Source: Bacteroidota bacterium (GTDB taxonomy: Bacteria; Bacteroidota; Bacteroidia; Chitinophagales; Chitinophagaceae). From it: a stretch of DNA of 64,000 bases. The stretch covers positions 1 to 64,000 of the forward strand of contig JAEWKC010000040.1 of the NCBI GenBank assembly GCA_023386235.1, in the 5' to 3' direction. Under the pieces are notes generated by a model. The model did not search any database. It was not told the origin of the DNA and was given only the letters and a program-made list of their open reading frames with translations. This document shows positions 7,873-17,134 of this stretch, piece after piece (within the stretch, counting starts at the first letter, position 1; every line of letters begins with the position of its first letter). The position numbers and the translations under genes were made by a program.

Positions 7873-10095
7873 TTACATACTTTTATCGAAGGACAAATAG
7901 AATGTGGAACCCCGGTTTTTATCCGATTCAAACCAAACGCTCTTTTCGTGTCTGTCCATTATTCGTTTTACAATATTGAGCCCTACGCCGGTGCCTTCAA
8001 AATCTGTAGTATTGTCCATTCTTTTAAAAAGCTGAAATATTTTATGGTGTTCTTTTTTATCTATGCCAATGCCATTGTCTTTTATTTTGTACACAACAGA
8101 TCCGTTTTCTTCATATCCTTCAATACTTACTACAGGATATGCTTGCTTGGCAGAATATTTTACAGCATTGCTTATCAAATTAGAAAATGCCTGATACACC
8201 ATTACCGGGTCGCCTGCAAAATCGGGCGTATCGCCCATTTCTATTTTAGTATCGTAAGCGTCAAAAGCTATTGATACTTCTTTTACAATATCATTTATCA
8301 GGTCTTCTGCCTTAATGGGTTGTTTGTTTATGTTTTTATTTATAATGCGCGAAAGATCCAGGATTTCATTCATCATAAAGCTCATCTTGTCCACTCCTGT
8401 TACAATATTATCCAGTATGGCTTCGTCTTCGGGATTATCCAGCTTCTTTAAATACTTTAATATTTGTGCATGCGATTTGATGACGGTCAAAGGTGTTTTA
8501 AGATCGTGCGAAACCGTGTAGGCAAAAGTATCCAGCTCCTCATATGCGGCTTTTAGTCTTTTATTTAAATCGAACAACTCCTTAGATTTTTTGTGCGAAG
8601 TTTCTAAAATAATCTTCACTATTTCTTTGGCGGCGTTTATATCTTCTTTTCTCCATCTTCTGGAAGTATTTTTTGCCTGCTGCGACCATATCTGGAAAGA
8701 CTTCCTGGGTGATATCTCATTGATTACGGTACCATCAACCTCTTTGGTAGTAATCGCTTTTTCAGGCTTGCCCGCCCATTGCACTTTGTGTATAAATTCG
8801 GGGCTGAACCAGATGATCATGTCATTCACATCTTTGCTCATTTGTGTAATGAGCACACCTGCTGCCGTTTCTGCAAACTCCGCCGCTTCAGCAAAATAGT
8901 CTACAAATTTATGGGTATAGAATAAATTATCGGACTGGTCATACATCCACTCCTGTATTTTTTTTACCTGAGCTATATCGGGCGCCTCTCCCAGTATTTT
9001 TATTTCATCACCCATGCATATGGCAACGCCTTCGGCATTGGTAAGCTTTATAATATTATCAGCTTCGCTTATCAGCGCTTCCACGCTTGAATCGGTGTGC
9101 AGCAGCCTTACCTTAATCTTATCCAGCACTTCTTTGTAGGCAAGTGTATAAATATTGCTTTCTTCATTTAGTTTAAGAGCAATAAAAGAAGATAAAATAT
9201 TGCCGATAAGCTTGGCGGAAGAACGTAAACGATAATCGATAAATTTAGGAGAATAATTATGACAGGCAACAAGCCCCCACAGCTCATCTTCTATAATGAT
9301 AGAAACACTAAAGCTGGAATGCACACCCATATTTTTGAGATACTGAATATGCATGGGCGAAACGGCGCGCGATACGCAATAAGTCATATCCAGTACCGAC
9401 GCTTTTGATTGTGTAAGAATAGGAACGTCTTGCGTAAACACATCTGCCACAAGCCTTACCCTGTTTTTCTTGTACAGCTGTCTTGCCTGTTTGGGTATGT
9501 CCGATTCAGGATAATGCAGGTTAAGAAAAGGCTCCAGATACGCTTCTTTTTCTTCGGCATCTACCCTGCCGGTACCTTCTTCCAGAAAACGATAAATCAT
9601 TACGCGTTCGTACCCGATCAAATCTTTTATTTCCTTTGCTGTATTTTGCAGCAATTCATGCATGGTAGCAGAAGCCATAATATTGGATATGCTATCGAAA
9701 ACCAAAGAATGCAAATTAGCTTTTGAATAACAACGCTCAAACTCCAAAATGAGCTCTTCGCCGGAAACGCTCTGCACCATATAATAGTTAATGCCGTTTA
9801 TTTCTATATCTATAAATCCTTCAAATTTATTAGCGTATTTGTCAAAAGCGCTGTTGATCAACCTGTCAATATATTCGGCTTCGTGCTGGCTTATAGAAGA
9901 AAAAAGTGCTGAGTAATCTTTACCGATAACAGCGTTCGCATCTTCGCCAAAAAGCTCCTCAATATTAGCGCTTACATAAGTAAGGGTTTTATCCGTTGCA
10001 TTAATGCCTACAAGGTAACCAAATGACTGTATTTTGCTCAATAAATGTATAGGTTCACGGTCACAATTGGTTAGGTCTACATGAAAATTTTCCAT
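7873..10095 (-). CDS. bphP: Bacteriophytochrome histidine kinase (PAS-GAF-PHY-HisKA-HATPase)
   Basis: The 740-residue protein is a red/far-red light sensor. Cys11 in LTNCDREPIHLLSKIQSFG is the biliverdin-binding cysteine typical of bacteriophytochromes. A PAS domain (about 1-110) is followed by a GAF domain with the YPESDIPKQAR motif near the chromophore, a PHY domain (about 310-490), HisKA with the phospho-acceptor in YTVSHDLKTPLTV (about residue 530), and HATPase_c (SNLISNAVKYS, DNGIGID, GTGVGLNIVKRI). No receiver domain is fused and no response regulator gene is adjacent, so the target is unknown. It is followed at 4 bases by the heme oxygenase gene, forming a self-contained light-sensing unit. 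Confidence 0.95.
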   Translation of the reverse strand: MENFHVDLTNCDREPIHLLSKIQSFGYLVGINATDKTLTYVSANIEELFGEDANAVIGKDYSALFSSISQHEAEYIDRLINSAFDKYANKFEGFIDIEINGINYYMVQSVSGEELILEFERCYSKANLHSLVFDSISNIMASATMHELLQNTAKEIKDLIGYERVMIYRFLEEGTGRVDAEEKEAYLEPFLNLHYPESDIPKQARQLYKKNRVRLVADVFTQDVPILTQSKASVLDMTYCVSRAVSPMHIQYLKNMGVHSSFSVSIIIEDELWGLVACHNYSPKFIDYRLRSSAKLIGNILSSFIALKLNEESNIYTLAYKEVLDKIKVRLLHTDSSVEALISEADNIIKLTNAEGVAICMGDEIKILGEAPDIAQVKKIQEWMYDQSDNLFYTHKFVDYFAEAAEFAETAAGVLITQMSKDVNDMIIWFSPEFIHKVQWAGKPEKAITTKEVDGTVINEISPRKSFQIWSQQAKNTSRRWRKEDINAAKEIVKIILETSHKKSKELFDLNKRLKAAYEELDTFAYTVSHDLKTPLTVIKSHAQILKYLKKLDNPEDEAILDNIVTGVDKMSFMMNEILDLSRIINKNINKQPIKAEDLINDIVKEVSIAFDAYDTKIEMGDTPDFAGDPVMVYQAFSNLISNAVKYSAKQAYPVVSIEGYEENGSVVYKIKDNGIGIDKKEHHKIFQLFKRMDNTTDFEGTGVGLNIVKRIMDRHEKSVWFESDKNRGSTFYLSFDKSM

Positions 10096-10330
10096 AATTT
10101 ACAATTGATGCCGAAGATAATATTATTATTAGGAAAAAGAACATATCCTCAAAATATAAATGCATTGTAGCGTTCTGATTTTCAATTAAATAACTACTGT
10201 AAAAATATATGTTCATTCCACTCGATCAGAACAAAGCCATCTTTATATTTTCTTATTCAGGAAGTAACAATTACTTTTACAATTCTCCCGATAACTACCG
10301 GGAAGCATTAAAACTAAAAAAATATACGGA

Positions 10331-10363
10331 TGAAATGCCCGTAAAAAATACGTGGGCATTTCA
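10331..10363. promoter_or_regulatory. Hairpin in the leader of gcvT
   Basis: TGAAATGCCC (10331-10340) is exactly inverted as GGGCATTTCA (10354-10363), a 10-base stem with a 13-base loop that itself has a second alternative pairing (CGTA/TACG). It lies 30 bases before the gcvT start, without a long T-run after it. It could be a leader element or a terminator. It does not resemble a glycine riboswitch that I can recognise. Confidence 0.4.
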
Positions 10364-10393
10364 TTAAATCATTAAGAACGAAAAAAACATACA

Positions 10394-11485
10394 ATGAAAT
10401 CTACTCCTTTTACACAAAAGCACATTGAGCTGGGAGCTAAAATGGCTGAATTTGCGGGTTATAATATGCCCATAAGCTACTCGGGAATCAACGACGAACA
10501 TTTTGCCGTAAGAAACAACGCGGGCGTTTTTGACGTGAGCCATATGGGCGAATTTATTTTGAAAGGAGAAAACGCATTAGACCTTATTCAGCGCACTACT
10601 TCTAACGATGCTTCTAAAATAATAGCGGGACAGGCTCAATACAGCTGTTTTCCCAACAATGAAACGGGCATTATAGACGATTTGATTATTTATTGCATTG
10701 AAGAAAATAATGTATACATGCTGGTTGTAAACGCATCAAATATAGAAAAAGGCTGGAACTGGCTGCAACAGCACAACGATAAGAATGTAGAGATGCACAA
10801 CATAAGCGATAAAACTGCTTTATTAGCCGTGCAAGGACCCAACGCTTGCAAAATACTACAACCGCTTACCAGTGTAGACTTACAAAACCTTAAATATTAT
10901 ACTTTCGAAAAAAGCACTTTTGCCGGTGTAGAAAATGTACTTATCAGCGCTACCGGCTACACAGGCTCCGGCGGTGTAGAATTGTACTTTGAAGACAAAG
11001 ACAATAATGCCGAAAAAATATGGAACGCCATATTTGAAGCGGGCGCGGAAGCCGGTATAAAACCCTGTGGTCTTGGAGCACGCGATACGCTTAGGCTGGA
11101 GATGGGCTATTGCTTGTACGGAAATGATATAGACGATACTACCTCTACGCTGGAGGCTGGTTTGGGATGGATTACCAAGCTAAAAAAAGCTACTCCGTTT
11201 ACACAACAGCAAAAATTAATCAAACAGAAGGAAGAAGGTGTAACCAGAAAACTGATATGCTTTGAAATGGTCGACAGAGGAATTCCCCGCCATGGCTATA
11301 CCATTGTTGATGCACAAAATAATGAGATCGGTATTGTAACCAGCGGCACGCAATCTCCCAGCCTGGGGAAAGCCATCGGGCTTGGATACGTAAAAACAGC
11401 GCATGCAAAGCTGGATACGGAAATTTTTATTTCTATCAGGGATAAAGCAATAAAAGCTGTAATTGTAAAAGCACCTTTTGTGTAA
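10394..11485 (+). CDS. gcvT: Glycine cleavage system aminomethyltransferase (T-protein)
   Basis: The 363-residue length fits GcvT. It starts STPFTQKHIELGAKMAEFAG, then has RNNAGVFDVSHMGEF (with the folate-site aspartate region), ALLAVQGPNA, ISATGYTGSGGVELYF, and GLGARDTLRLEMGYCLYGND. It transfers the methylene group from the aminomethyl-lipoyl H-protein to tetrahydrofolate and releases ammonia. The H- and P-protein genes are not in the window, as is common in this phylum. The gene converges on the response regulator gene, with 5 bases between stops. Confidence 0.97.
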   Translation: MKSTPFTQKHIELGAKMAEFAGYNMPISYSGINDEHFAVRNNAGVFDVSHMGEFILKGENALDLIQRTTSNDASKIIAGQAQYSCFPNNETGIIDDLIIYCIEENNVYMLVVNASNIEKGWNWLQQHNDKNVEMHNISDKTALLAVQGPNACKILQPLTSVDLQNLKYYTFEKSTFAGVENVLISATGYTGSGGVELYFEDKDNNAEKIWNAIFEAGAEAGIKPCGLGARDTLRLEMGYCLYGNDIDDTTSTLEAGLGWITKLKKATPFTQQQKLIKQKEEGVTRKLICFEMVDRGIPRHGYTIVDAQNNEIGIVTSGTQSPSLGKAIGLGYVKTAHAKLDTEIFISIRDKAIKAVIVKAPFV

Positions 11486-11490
11486 AGGTT

Positions 11491-12120
11491 TCATATCATG
11501 CCTAATTCCTGCGCCTTTTGCAGGAGGTTAATGGTTTTGCTTACATTAAACTTTTGCAGCAGGTTTTTACGATGACTGTCTACCGTCAAAGGACTGATGT
11601 ACATTATATCTGCTATTTGCTGGGAGGTAAGCCCCTGGTTAAGATATTGCAGCACTTCTTTTTCTCTTTTGGTAATGGGCGGAATTTCCGAGAGTTCTTT
11701 TTTAGTGAGCGCGGCAAGCGTATTTTGTGCTTCCTTGCCAAAGTACACCCCGCCCTCATATATATGGCGTATGGCCTGCTCTATTTCCTGCACCGACGCA
11801 CTTTTTAGCAAATAGCCTGAAGCACCGTTATTCAACATTCTGATTATAACGCTACGCTCGTTGAAATTGCTAAGACCTAATACACTCATATCCGGAAAAC
11901 GTTTTTTCACATCTATGCAAATATCTACACCATTTCCATCGGGCAAGTTTACATCAAGCAATAAAATATCGGCAGAATGCATTTCCAGCGCATCATTCAG
12001 TTCACTTAAACTGCCTGCTGTAGCTACAATTTCTAAATCATCTTTTTGTGAGATGAAGCTTTGTATTCCTTCTTTAATCAATGGATGATCATCGCAAATA
12101 ATAATTTTTATCGGTATCAT
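11491..12120 (-). CDS. LuxR/NarL-family response regulator
   Basis: The protein of about 209 residues has a receiver domain (IIICDDHPLIKEGI with the acidic pair, phospho-acceptor Asp in ADILLLDVNLPDG, then KSAS) and a C-terminal LuxR helix-turn-helix (ITKREKEVLQYLNQGLTSQQ, then MYISPLTVDSHRKNLLQKF). I chose ATG 12120 because the receiver begins two residues later. ATG 12177 would add 19 residues unlike the family. It lies downstream of, and on the same strand as, the TPR histidine kinase, which is its likely partner. Confidence 0.93.
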   Translation of the reverse strand: MIPIKIIICDDHPLIKEGIQSFISQKDDLEIVATAGSLSELNDALEMHSADILLLDVNLPDGNGVDICIDVKKRFPDMSVLGLSNFNERSVIIRMLNNGASGYLLKSASVQEIEQAIRHIYEGGVYFGKEAQNTLAALTKKELSEIPPITKREKEVLQYLNQGLTSQQIADIMYISPLTVDSHRKNLLQKFNVSKTINLLQKAQELGMI

Positions 12121-12197
12121 ATTTCTTCGATTTATTATTCTGTTATAAGAAGCTACAGTTGTAATTGTATAACTCATGTCAAATATGCGTATTTTTT

Positions 12198-14105
12198 TTA
12201 AATTTTACATTCAATATTTATAGAAGTTCCTTTTCCGGGTTGAGAATCTATGTTAATCTTACCTTCAAGATAGTTTACCCGCATTTCGATATTGTTAAGA
12301 CCCATATTTCTTTTTGTATTTGAAATATCAAAGCCTTTCCCATTGTCTTCTATGGAAATCATTAATAAATTATCCTGTAAAGTGCATTGTAGAAATACTT
12401 CGGTAGATTCAGCATGTTTTATGGCGTTATTCACCAACTCCTGAATTATTCTATAGATGACTAACTGCTTGTTTTTATCAGTAATAATAGATAAATTATT
12501 ACTATAAAAAGAAATAGAAGTATTAGATGTTTGCATAGTTTCGCAGTAATCTCTCAGAGCATCTTCTAAACCAAACTTGGCAAGGGTTTCCGGCATCAGA
12601 TTCTTAGCAGTTCTGCGTAATTCTTTTAACACCTCTTCCAATTGATTTACGGTTTTGAAGAGTTCTGAACTATCATTTTGTTGTGCATTACTTTCCAGTT
12701 TTAGTTTAATGCCTGTAATAGCTCCTCCTATACCGTCATGAAGATCTCGCGACAAGCGCATACGTTCTTGTTCCTCACCGTTCATTAAAGCACGAGACAC
12801 CTCTAACTCTTTTTCTTTTTCAATCATTTGCAATTGCTGTTGCTGTCTTTTTTTTCTTTGTACTGCAGCATAATAAAAAAATATTATTATAGTTAAAAGC
12901 ACGATGATACTACTCCAAAACAAAATTTTTTGGGTATGTGTTCTGTTTTTTAATTCCTGAATATTTCTCTCTTTTTCCTCTGTATCAAATTTTGTCTCAA
13001 GCTCGGCAATAGTTTGTTTTATTTGTTCTTTATTAATACTATCTGATAAGTTGAAAGCTTCTTTAAGATAATAATAAGCACTGTCATGGTTTCCCAAAGT
13101 ATGTTCTATCTCTGAAAGCATCCCAAGATGTATTACTGCATTTGCACTCGCATTGGAAGACATGGCAATTTCATAACTTTCTTTATAGTTCAGTTTTGCT
13201 TCTTCGTATCTTTCTAATTTCGCAAGACAAAAAGCTTTTTCATTCAACAATCTGGAATAATCCGTTTTATTGGTAAATTTCTTTACGTATTCTATACCTT
13301 CTTCTATAATATCTAATGCTTTTTGATAAGCTTTTATAAATTGAAAATACTTTCCGGTAGAATAATAATAATACATGCCTGTTGTGTTTTCAGGAAATCT
13401 TTTTATCAACAACGCTAATGTATCTACTGTATTTTTTGCATTGACAGAATCTTTTTCATAAAGATAGCTTTCACTTATTATACCAAATATTTCTATAAGT
13501 TTGCTTCCATTAGCTGACGTTTGGGGCTGTCTGAAAATGATATCAGATGCCTGTCTTAAATAATAAACTGACTTTTCGTATTGTTTTTGATTCTTTAAAA
13601 TTAATCCTACATCTGCAATTTGAGATGCCAGCAATGTTTGGTCAGAATATTTTCTGGCTAAGGGAATACAGATGTCTGTAAGAATTTTTAAAAAACCGGT
13701 TTCATTGCCGTTGAATTGTTCTATAGCACCGTAATTATGCCAGGCTCTGGTTCTGAAAAAATAAGCCTCTTCTTTATCAAAATTTTTAAGCATATCATCG
13801 GCTTTCATATAAGCCTCCTGCGCTTGCTGCGGATAATAATCAAAAAGATTTTGACCATTGTAAAAATGATAGATTCCTCTTAAATAATCGTCTTTGATAA
13901 ATTTATCTGCCTGTTTTAAATAATGAAAACTTTTGGCAGTATCTCTATAAGACCAATAATCAGCTATTTCAAACAGCGTGCGCACTTTTGTATTGTTGTC
14001 TTTAATTGTGTTTGCAATATGCATCATACTATCTATGTTTTGCGCAGATGCACTCTGCACAACCCCAAAAAAGAGTGAGATTATAAAACTGTGAATAGTA
14101 CGCAC
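12198..14105 (-). CDS. TPR-containing sensor histidine kinase (HisKA_3 type)
   Basis: The 635-residue protein starts with a signal peptide (MRTIHSFIISLFFGVVQSAS, then AQ). A periplasmic array of TPR-like helices (about 30-380) follows, then one membrane helix (about 388-409, WSSIIVLLTIIIFFYYAAV), a basic/coiled linker, the HisKA_3 phospho-acceptor in RLSRDLHDGIGGAITGIKL (about residue 449) and a HATPase domain (IIQELVNNAIKHAE, DNGKGFD, GLNNIEMRV). This NarX/DesK-like architecture is common in Bacteroidota and is paired with LuxR-type regulators such as the one following it. The signal sensed is unknown. Its gene is divergent from an outer-membrane-like protein gene, a possible target. Confidence 0.93.
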   Translation of the reverse strand: MRTIHSFIISLFFGVVQSASAQNIDSMMHIANTIKDNNTKVRTLFEIADYWSYRDTAKSFHYLKQADKFIKDDYLRGIYHFYNGQNLFDYYPQQAQEAYMKADDMLKNFDKEEAYFFRTRAWHNYGAIEQFNGNETGFLKILTDICIPLARKYSDQTLLASQIADVGLILKNQKQYEKSVYYLRQASDIIFRQPQTSANGSKLIEIFGIISESYLYEKDSVNAKNTVDTLALLIKRFPENTTGMYYYYSTGKYFQFIKAYQKALDIIEEGIEYVKKFTNKTDYSRLLNEKAFCLAKLERYEEAKLNYKESYEIAMSSNASANAVIHLGMLSEIEHTLGNHDSAYYYLKEAFNLSDSINKEQIKQTIAELETKFDTEEKERNIQELKNRTHTQKILFWSSIIVLLTIIIFFYYAAVQRKKRQQQQLQMIEKEKELEVSRALMNGEEQERMRLSRDLHDGIGGAITGIKLKLESNAQQNDSSELFKTVNQLEEVLKELRRTAKNLMPETLAKFGLEDALRDYCETMQTSNTSISFYSNNLSIITDKNKQLVIYRIIQELVNNAIKHAESTEVFLQCTLQDNLLMISIEDNGKGFDISNTKRNMGLNNIEMRVNYLEGKINIDSQPGKGTSINIECKI

Positions 14106-14216
14106 GTTTGTTTGAGATTTGAAATTTGAGTAAATGTAAATATGTTTTTACATATCTGAACCCCTCTTTATAAAAATACCCGAAAAAGGGGATATAAAAT
14201 TACAACAAACTAAGGA

Positions 14217-14247
14217 TTGACTTGAGCAGTTGGCTGTTATACATTTG
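14217..14247 (+). promoter_or_regulatory. Bacteroidota-type promoter (-33 TTG, -7 TACATTTG)
   Basis: TTG at 14217-14219 and TACATTTG at 14240-14247 are separated by 20 bases, matching the -33/-7 pattern of Bacteroidota sigma-70-like promoters. The start site would be near 14252, about 40 bases before ATG 14292. It is the best promoter match seen in the window. Confidence 0.6.
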
Positions 14248-14291
14248 CTTTGATAAATAACTATAACAAAGTCAAAAAAACTAAAAAATTT

Positions 14292-14765
14292 ATGAAAAAA
14301 CTAAAACAGACTGTAAAAGCAAGTGCCTTTTTAATCGCAACATTCCTGTTATGTTCTCCTAATGCTCAAGCCCAATACACAGGCGCCGGCTTGTTGGTAG
14401 ATGTAGGCGATGGCGGCACTATGGTAGGGCCGCATGTAAAGCACTTCTTTACCGGCAACAACGCACTGGAAGGTTCAGTATTATTTGGAAGTGGCTTAAC
14501 AATGATACAGGCTATGTATGGCTTCCATTCAGACCTGGGTGGAGCGGATGGATTAAAATGGTATGTAGGCGGAGGACCGGGTATTGCCTTTGGTAAAGGT
14601 GGAGGCACTGCATTTTCACTCGCGCCTATGATTGGACTGGATTATAAGATTGGACAGGTGCCATTGGCTTTATCCGCAGACTGGCGTCCGAGATTTTTAA
14701 TGGCCGACGGTGAAAGTGCTTTTAGCGCAGCAAGATTTGCACTGGGACTACGATTTACTTTTTAA
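14292..14765 (+). CDS. Hypothetical outer-membrane beta-barrel-like protein
   Basis: The precursor of about 157 residues has a clear signal peptide (KKLKQTVKASAFLIATFLL, cleavage likely after NAQA). The mature part is rich in glycine and alternating hydrophobic residues (GAGLLVDVGDGG, LKWYVGGGPGIAFG, ARFALGLRFTF) and ends in phenylalanine, as small outer-membrane barrels do. I chose ATG 14292; an earlier start at 14250 would place 14 extra charged residues before the signal. It has a good promoter upstream and is followed by a lipoprotein gene on the same strand. Function is unknown. Regulation by the divergent two-component system is possible but not shown. Confidence 0.75.
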   Translation: MKKLKQTVKASAFLIATFLLCSPNAQAQYTGAGLLVDVGDGGTMVGPHVKHFFTGNNALEGSVLFGSGLTMIQAMYGFHSDLGGADGLKWYVGGGPGIAFGKGGGTAFSLAPMIGLDYKIGQVPLALSADWRPRFLMADGESAFSAARFALGLRFTF

Positions 14766-14796
14766 ATAATTTCTTTAAATAAATAAATATAAAAAT

Positions 14797-15231
14797 ATGA
14801 AAATGAAAACCGTTTTCGCAATTGCGAGCCTTATGATCATTTTAGGCGCTTGCTCTAAAAATGATTCTAACAATTCACAAGGAAAAAACCTTAAGTTTAC
14901 TATATCTGTAACAGGATTAAACCTCAATGAGCAGGACAATGCGCACGTAGTAATTGCAGGAACCAACACAAGCGGCACTGCATCCTGGCGAGTAAACGGA
15001 GAACTCAGAAACAATGAAGCAGGGCTGGTTATTTCCAAGCAGGATTTGGCCGCGGGCAATACTATTGTTGTAGAATCTGTAGGACCATTAGTAGCCGCTA
15101 ACGTGGGATTATCCGGTATAAACTTTGGCAGCTCATTTACTTTTAAATACAAAGCTGAAGTTTCCGGAGCAGTTAAAAATGATATTAGTGACGTAGTAGC
15201 GGATCAGTATCAAAAAACATTCACTTATTGA
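14797..15231 (+). CDS. Hypothetical lipoprotein
   Basis: The 144-residue protein begins MKMKTVFAIASLMIILGACS, with a standard lipobox (LGAC), so it should be lipid-anchored in the cell envelope. The mature part is predicted mostly beta (LKFTISVTGLNLNE, AHVVIAGTNTSGTASWRVNG) and has no family I recognise. It lies 31 bases after the outer-membrane-like gene and before a strong terminator, so the two probably form one transcript. Confidence 0.75.
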   Translation: MKMKTVFAIASLMIILGACSKNDSNNSQGKNLKFTISVTGLNLNEQDNAHVVIAGTNTSGTASWRVNGELRNNEAGLVISKQDLAAGNTIVVESVGPLVAANVGLSGINFGSSFTFKYKAEVSGAVKNDISDVVADQYQKTFTY

Positions 15232-15267
15232 TTATCAACTTTTGTTTCTTTTATTGTTATGTCAAAA

Positions 15268-15294
15268 AAAATGCACTCGGCTTGAGTGCATTTT
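15268..15294. terminator. Rho-independent terminator, probably bidirectional
   Basis: AAAATGCACTC (15268-15278) pairs with GAGTGCATTTT (15284-15294) around a 5-base loop, with A- and T-rich flanks on both sides. It lies between the lipoprotein gene and the convergent pdhC gene and can serve both. Confidence 0.8.
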
Positions 15295-15328
15295 CATTTT
15301 ATTAGCGCTTTGCTATTTACATATTTTA

Positions 15329-17008
15329 TTACAATAAAATTCTCAATGGCTCTTCCAGCAGTTCTTTCAATGTTTGCAGGAATGCCGCACCCGCTGCCCC
15401 GTCAACCACTCTGTGGTCACAGCTTAGCGTCACTTTCATTACGTTGCCCACTACAATCTGTCCATCTTTAACCACCGGCTCCTGGCTAATGCCGCCAACC
15501 GCTAAAATACACGCGTCGGGAGAATTAATAATGCCTGTAAACTGGTCTATGCCAAACATACCTAAGTTAGAGATAGTGAATGTGCTACCTTCCCAATCGG
15601 ATGGTTGCAACTTTTTATCTTTGGCTTTCTGAGAAAATTCTTTTACTTCCGCGGAAATTTGTTTAAGCGTTTTAGTATCGGCAAATCTTACTACCGGCAC
15701 CAATAAACCCTCAGGCACAGCTACCGCCACACCAATGTTTATATGATGGTTTACTCTTATGGTATCGCCCTGCCAACTGCTGTTTACCGAAGGGTGCTTT
15801 TTCAAAGCTGCCGCCACCGCTTTAAGCACTATATCGTTGAAGCTGATTTTATAATCTTTCGCGTTTTGATTTAATCTTGGGCGTGCCGCTACCACATTGT
15901 CCATATCTATGGCCATAGTGAGGTAAAAATGCGGTGCCGTATATTTACTTTCAGACAACCTGCGCGCAATTGTTTTGCGCATTTGACTTACCGTTACTTC
16001 TTCAAATGACTCTTCTCCTACAGGCGCGGTTGCAACCGCTGATCCTGTAGCGGCTTTTTGCTCGGCAGCCGCTGGCTGTGCCGCTGACGGCTGATAATTT
16101 TCCACATCGCTCTTTACGATTCTGCCATTATCACCACTACCTTTTACATATTTAAGATCTATGCCTTTTTCTTCCGCTATTTTTTTAGCTAAAGGCGAAG
16201 CAAAAATTCTTCCTTCATTTACAACTTCCTGCTCTGCCTGAGGTGTAGGCTTTGCTGCCTGCGCCTCTGCTTTTGGAGCTTCCTGTGCCGGAGCTTCTTC
16301 TTTTTCTTCTTTTTGCGCTTGCGCCGGTGTGCCGCCACCTTCATTATTACTCTTCACAGCAGCCACTATCGCATCTACATCAGTACCTTCTTTACCTATG
16401 ATGCAAAGCAAATCTTTTACCTTGATTGTTTCACCATCGCCTGCGCCCTGGTATAATAATTTACCGTCTTTATAGCTTTCCAGTTCCATTGTAGCCTTGT
16501 CGGTTTCAATTTCAGCCAGAATATCTCCTTTTTTCACATCATCACCTACATTCTTTTTCCATGCAGCAATAACGCCTTCTGTCATGGTATCACTAAGGCG
16601 GGGCATTAAAACAACTTCATCCATATTAGAAATATCCGGTGTGCTGCCGCTGTCCTGCTTAGGCGCTTCTTTTTTCTCTTCTTTAGCGGGTTCTTCTTTA
16701 GCTTCTTCTTCTTTTGGCTGAGGCTTCTCTTCGGTGCTGCTTCCACCGGTGAGCTCTGCTATGTCTTCGCCTTCCTCACCTACTATCAGTAGCAAATCAT
16801 CTACTAAGATTTTGCTGCCTTCGGGGCCTGCAAGATGAAGAATGGTGCCGTCTTTATAGCTTTCCAACTCCATAGTAGCTTTGTCGGTTTCAATTTCAGC
16901 TAGCAGATCTCCTTTTTTTACGGAATCTCCTACTTTTTTGTGCCATGCGGCTATTACCCCTTCCGTCATGGTATCGCTTAAGCGCGGCATTTTTATCACT
17001 TCAGCCAT
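15329..17008 (-). CDS. pdhC: Pyruvate dehydrogenase E2 component (dihydrolipoamide acetyltransferase)
   Basis: The 559-residue protein has two N-terminal lipoyl domains, each with the lipoylated lysine in ETDKATMELESYKDG (about residues 41 and 174). These are joined by Ala/Glu/Lys/Pro-rich linkers, then a peripheral-subunit-binding domain (IFASPLAKKIAEEKGI, GSGDNGRIVKSDVEN) and the catalytic domain with SCDHRVVDGAAGAAF near the end. It transfers acetyl groups to CoA in the pyruvate dehydrogenase complex. The E1 and E3 genes are not next to it. The two lipoyl domains are close copies, an internal duplication that is usual in this family. Confidence 0.95.
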   Translation of the reverse strand: MAEVIKMPRLSDTMTEGVIAAWHKKVGDSVKKGDLLAEIETDKATMELESYKDGTILHLAGPEGSKILVDDLLLIVGEEGEDIAELTGGSSTEEKPQPKEEEAKEEPAKEEKKEAPKQDSGSTPDISNMDEVVLMPRLSDTMTEGVIAAWKKNVGDDVKKGDILAEIETDKATMELESYKDGKLLYQGAGDGETIKVKDLLCIIGKEGTDVDAIVAAVKSNNEGGGTPAQAQKEEKEEAPAQEAPKAEAQAAKPTPQAEQEVVNEGRIFASPLAKKIAEEKGIDLKYVKGSGDNGRIVKSDVENYQPSAAQPAAAEQKAATGSAVATAPVGEESFEEVTVSQMRKTIARRLSESKYTAPHFYLTMAIDMDNVVAARPRLNQNAKDYKISFNDIVLKAVAAALKKHPSVNSSWQGDTIRVNHHINIGVAVAVPEGLLVPVVRFADTKTLKQISAEVKEFSQKAKDKKLQPSDWEGSTFTISNLGMFGIDQFTGIINSPDACILAVGGISQEPVVKDGQIVVGNVMKVTLSCDHRVVDGAAGAAFLQTLKELLEEPLRILL

Positions 17009-17134
17009 AATGTTATTTTTATTTTAAATAGTAGTTCTAAAAAGAACCGGTGTTTAGTTTTAATTAGCGCCCGAAATTACATCAAAATAAAGAAATAATA
17101 AAACCCTTAGTTTTAAATTTAAGCTAAACGGTAT

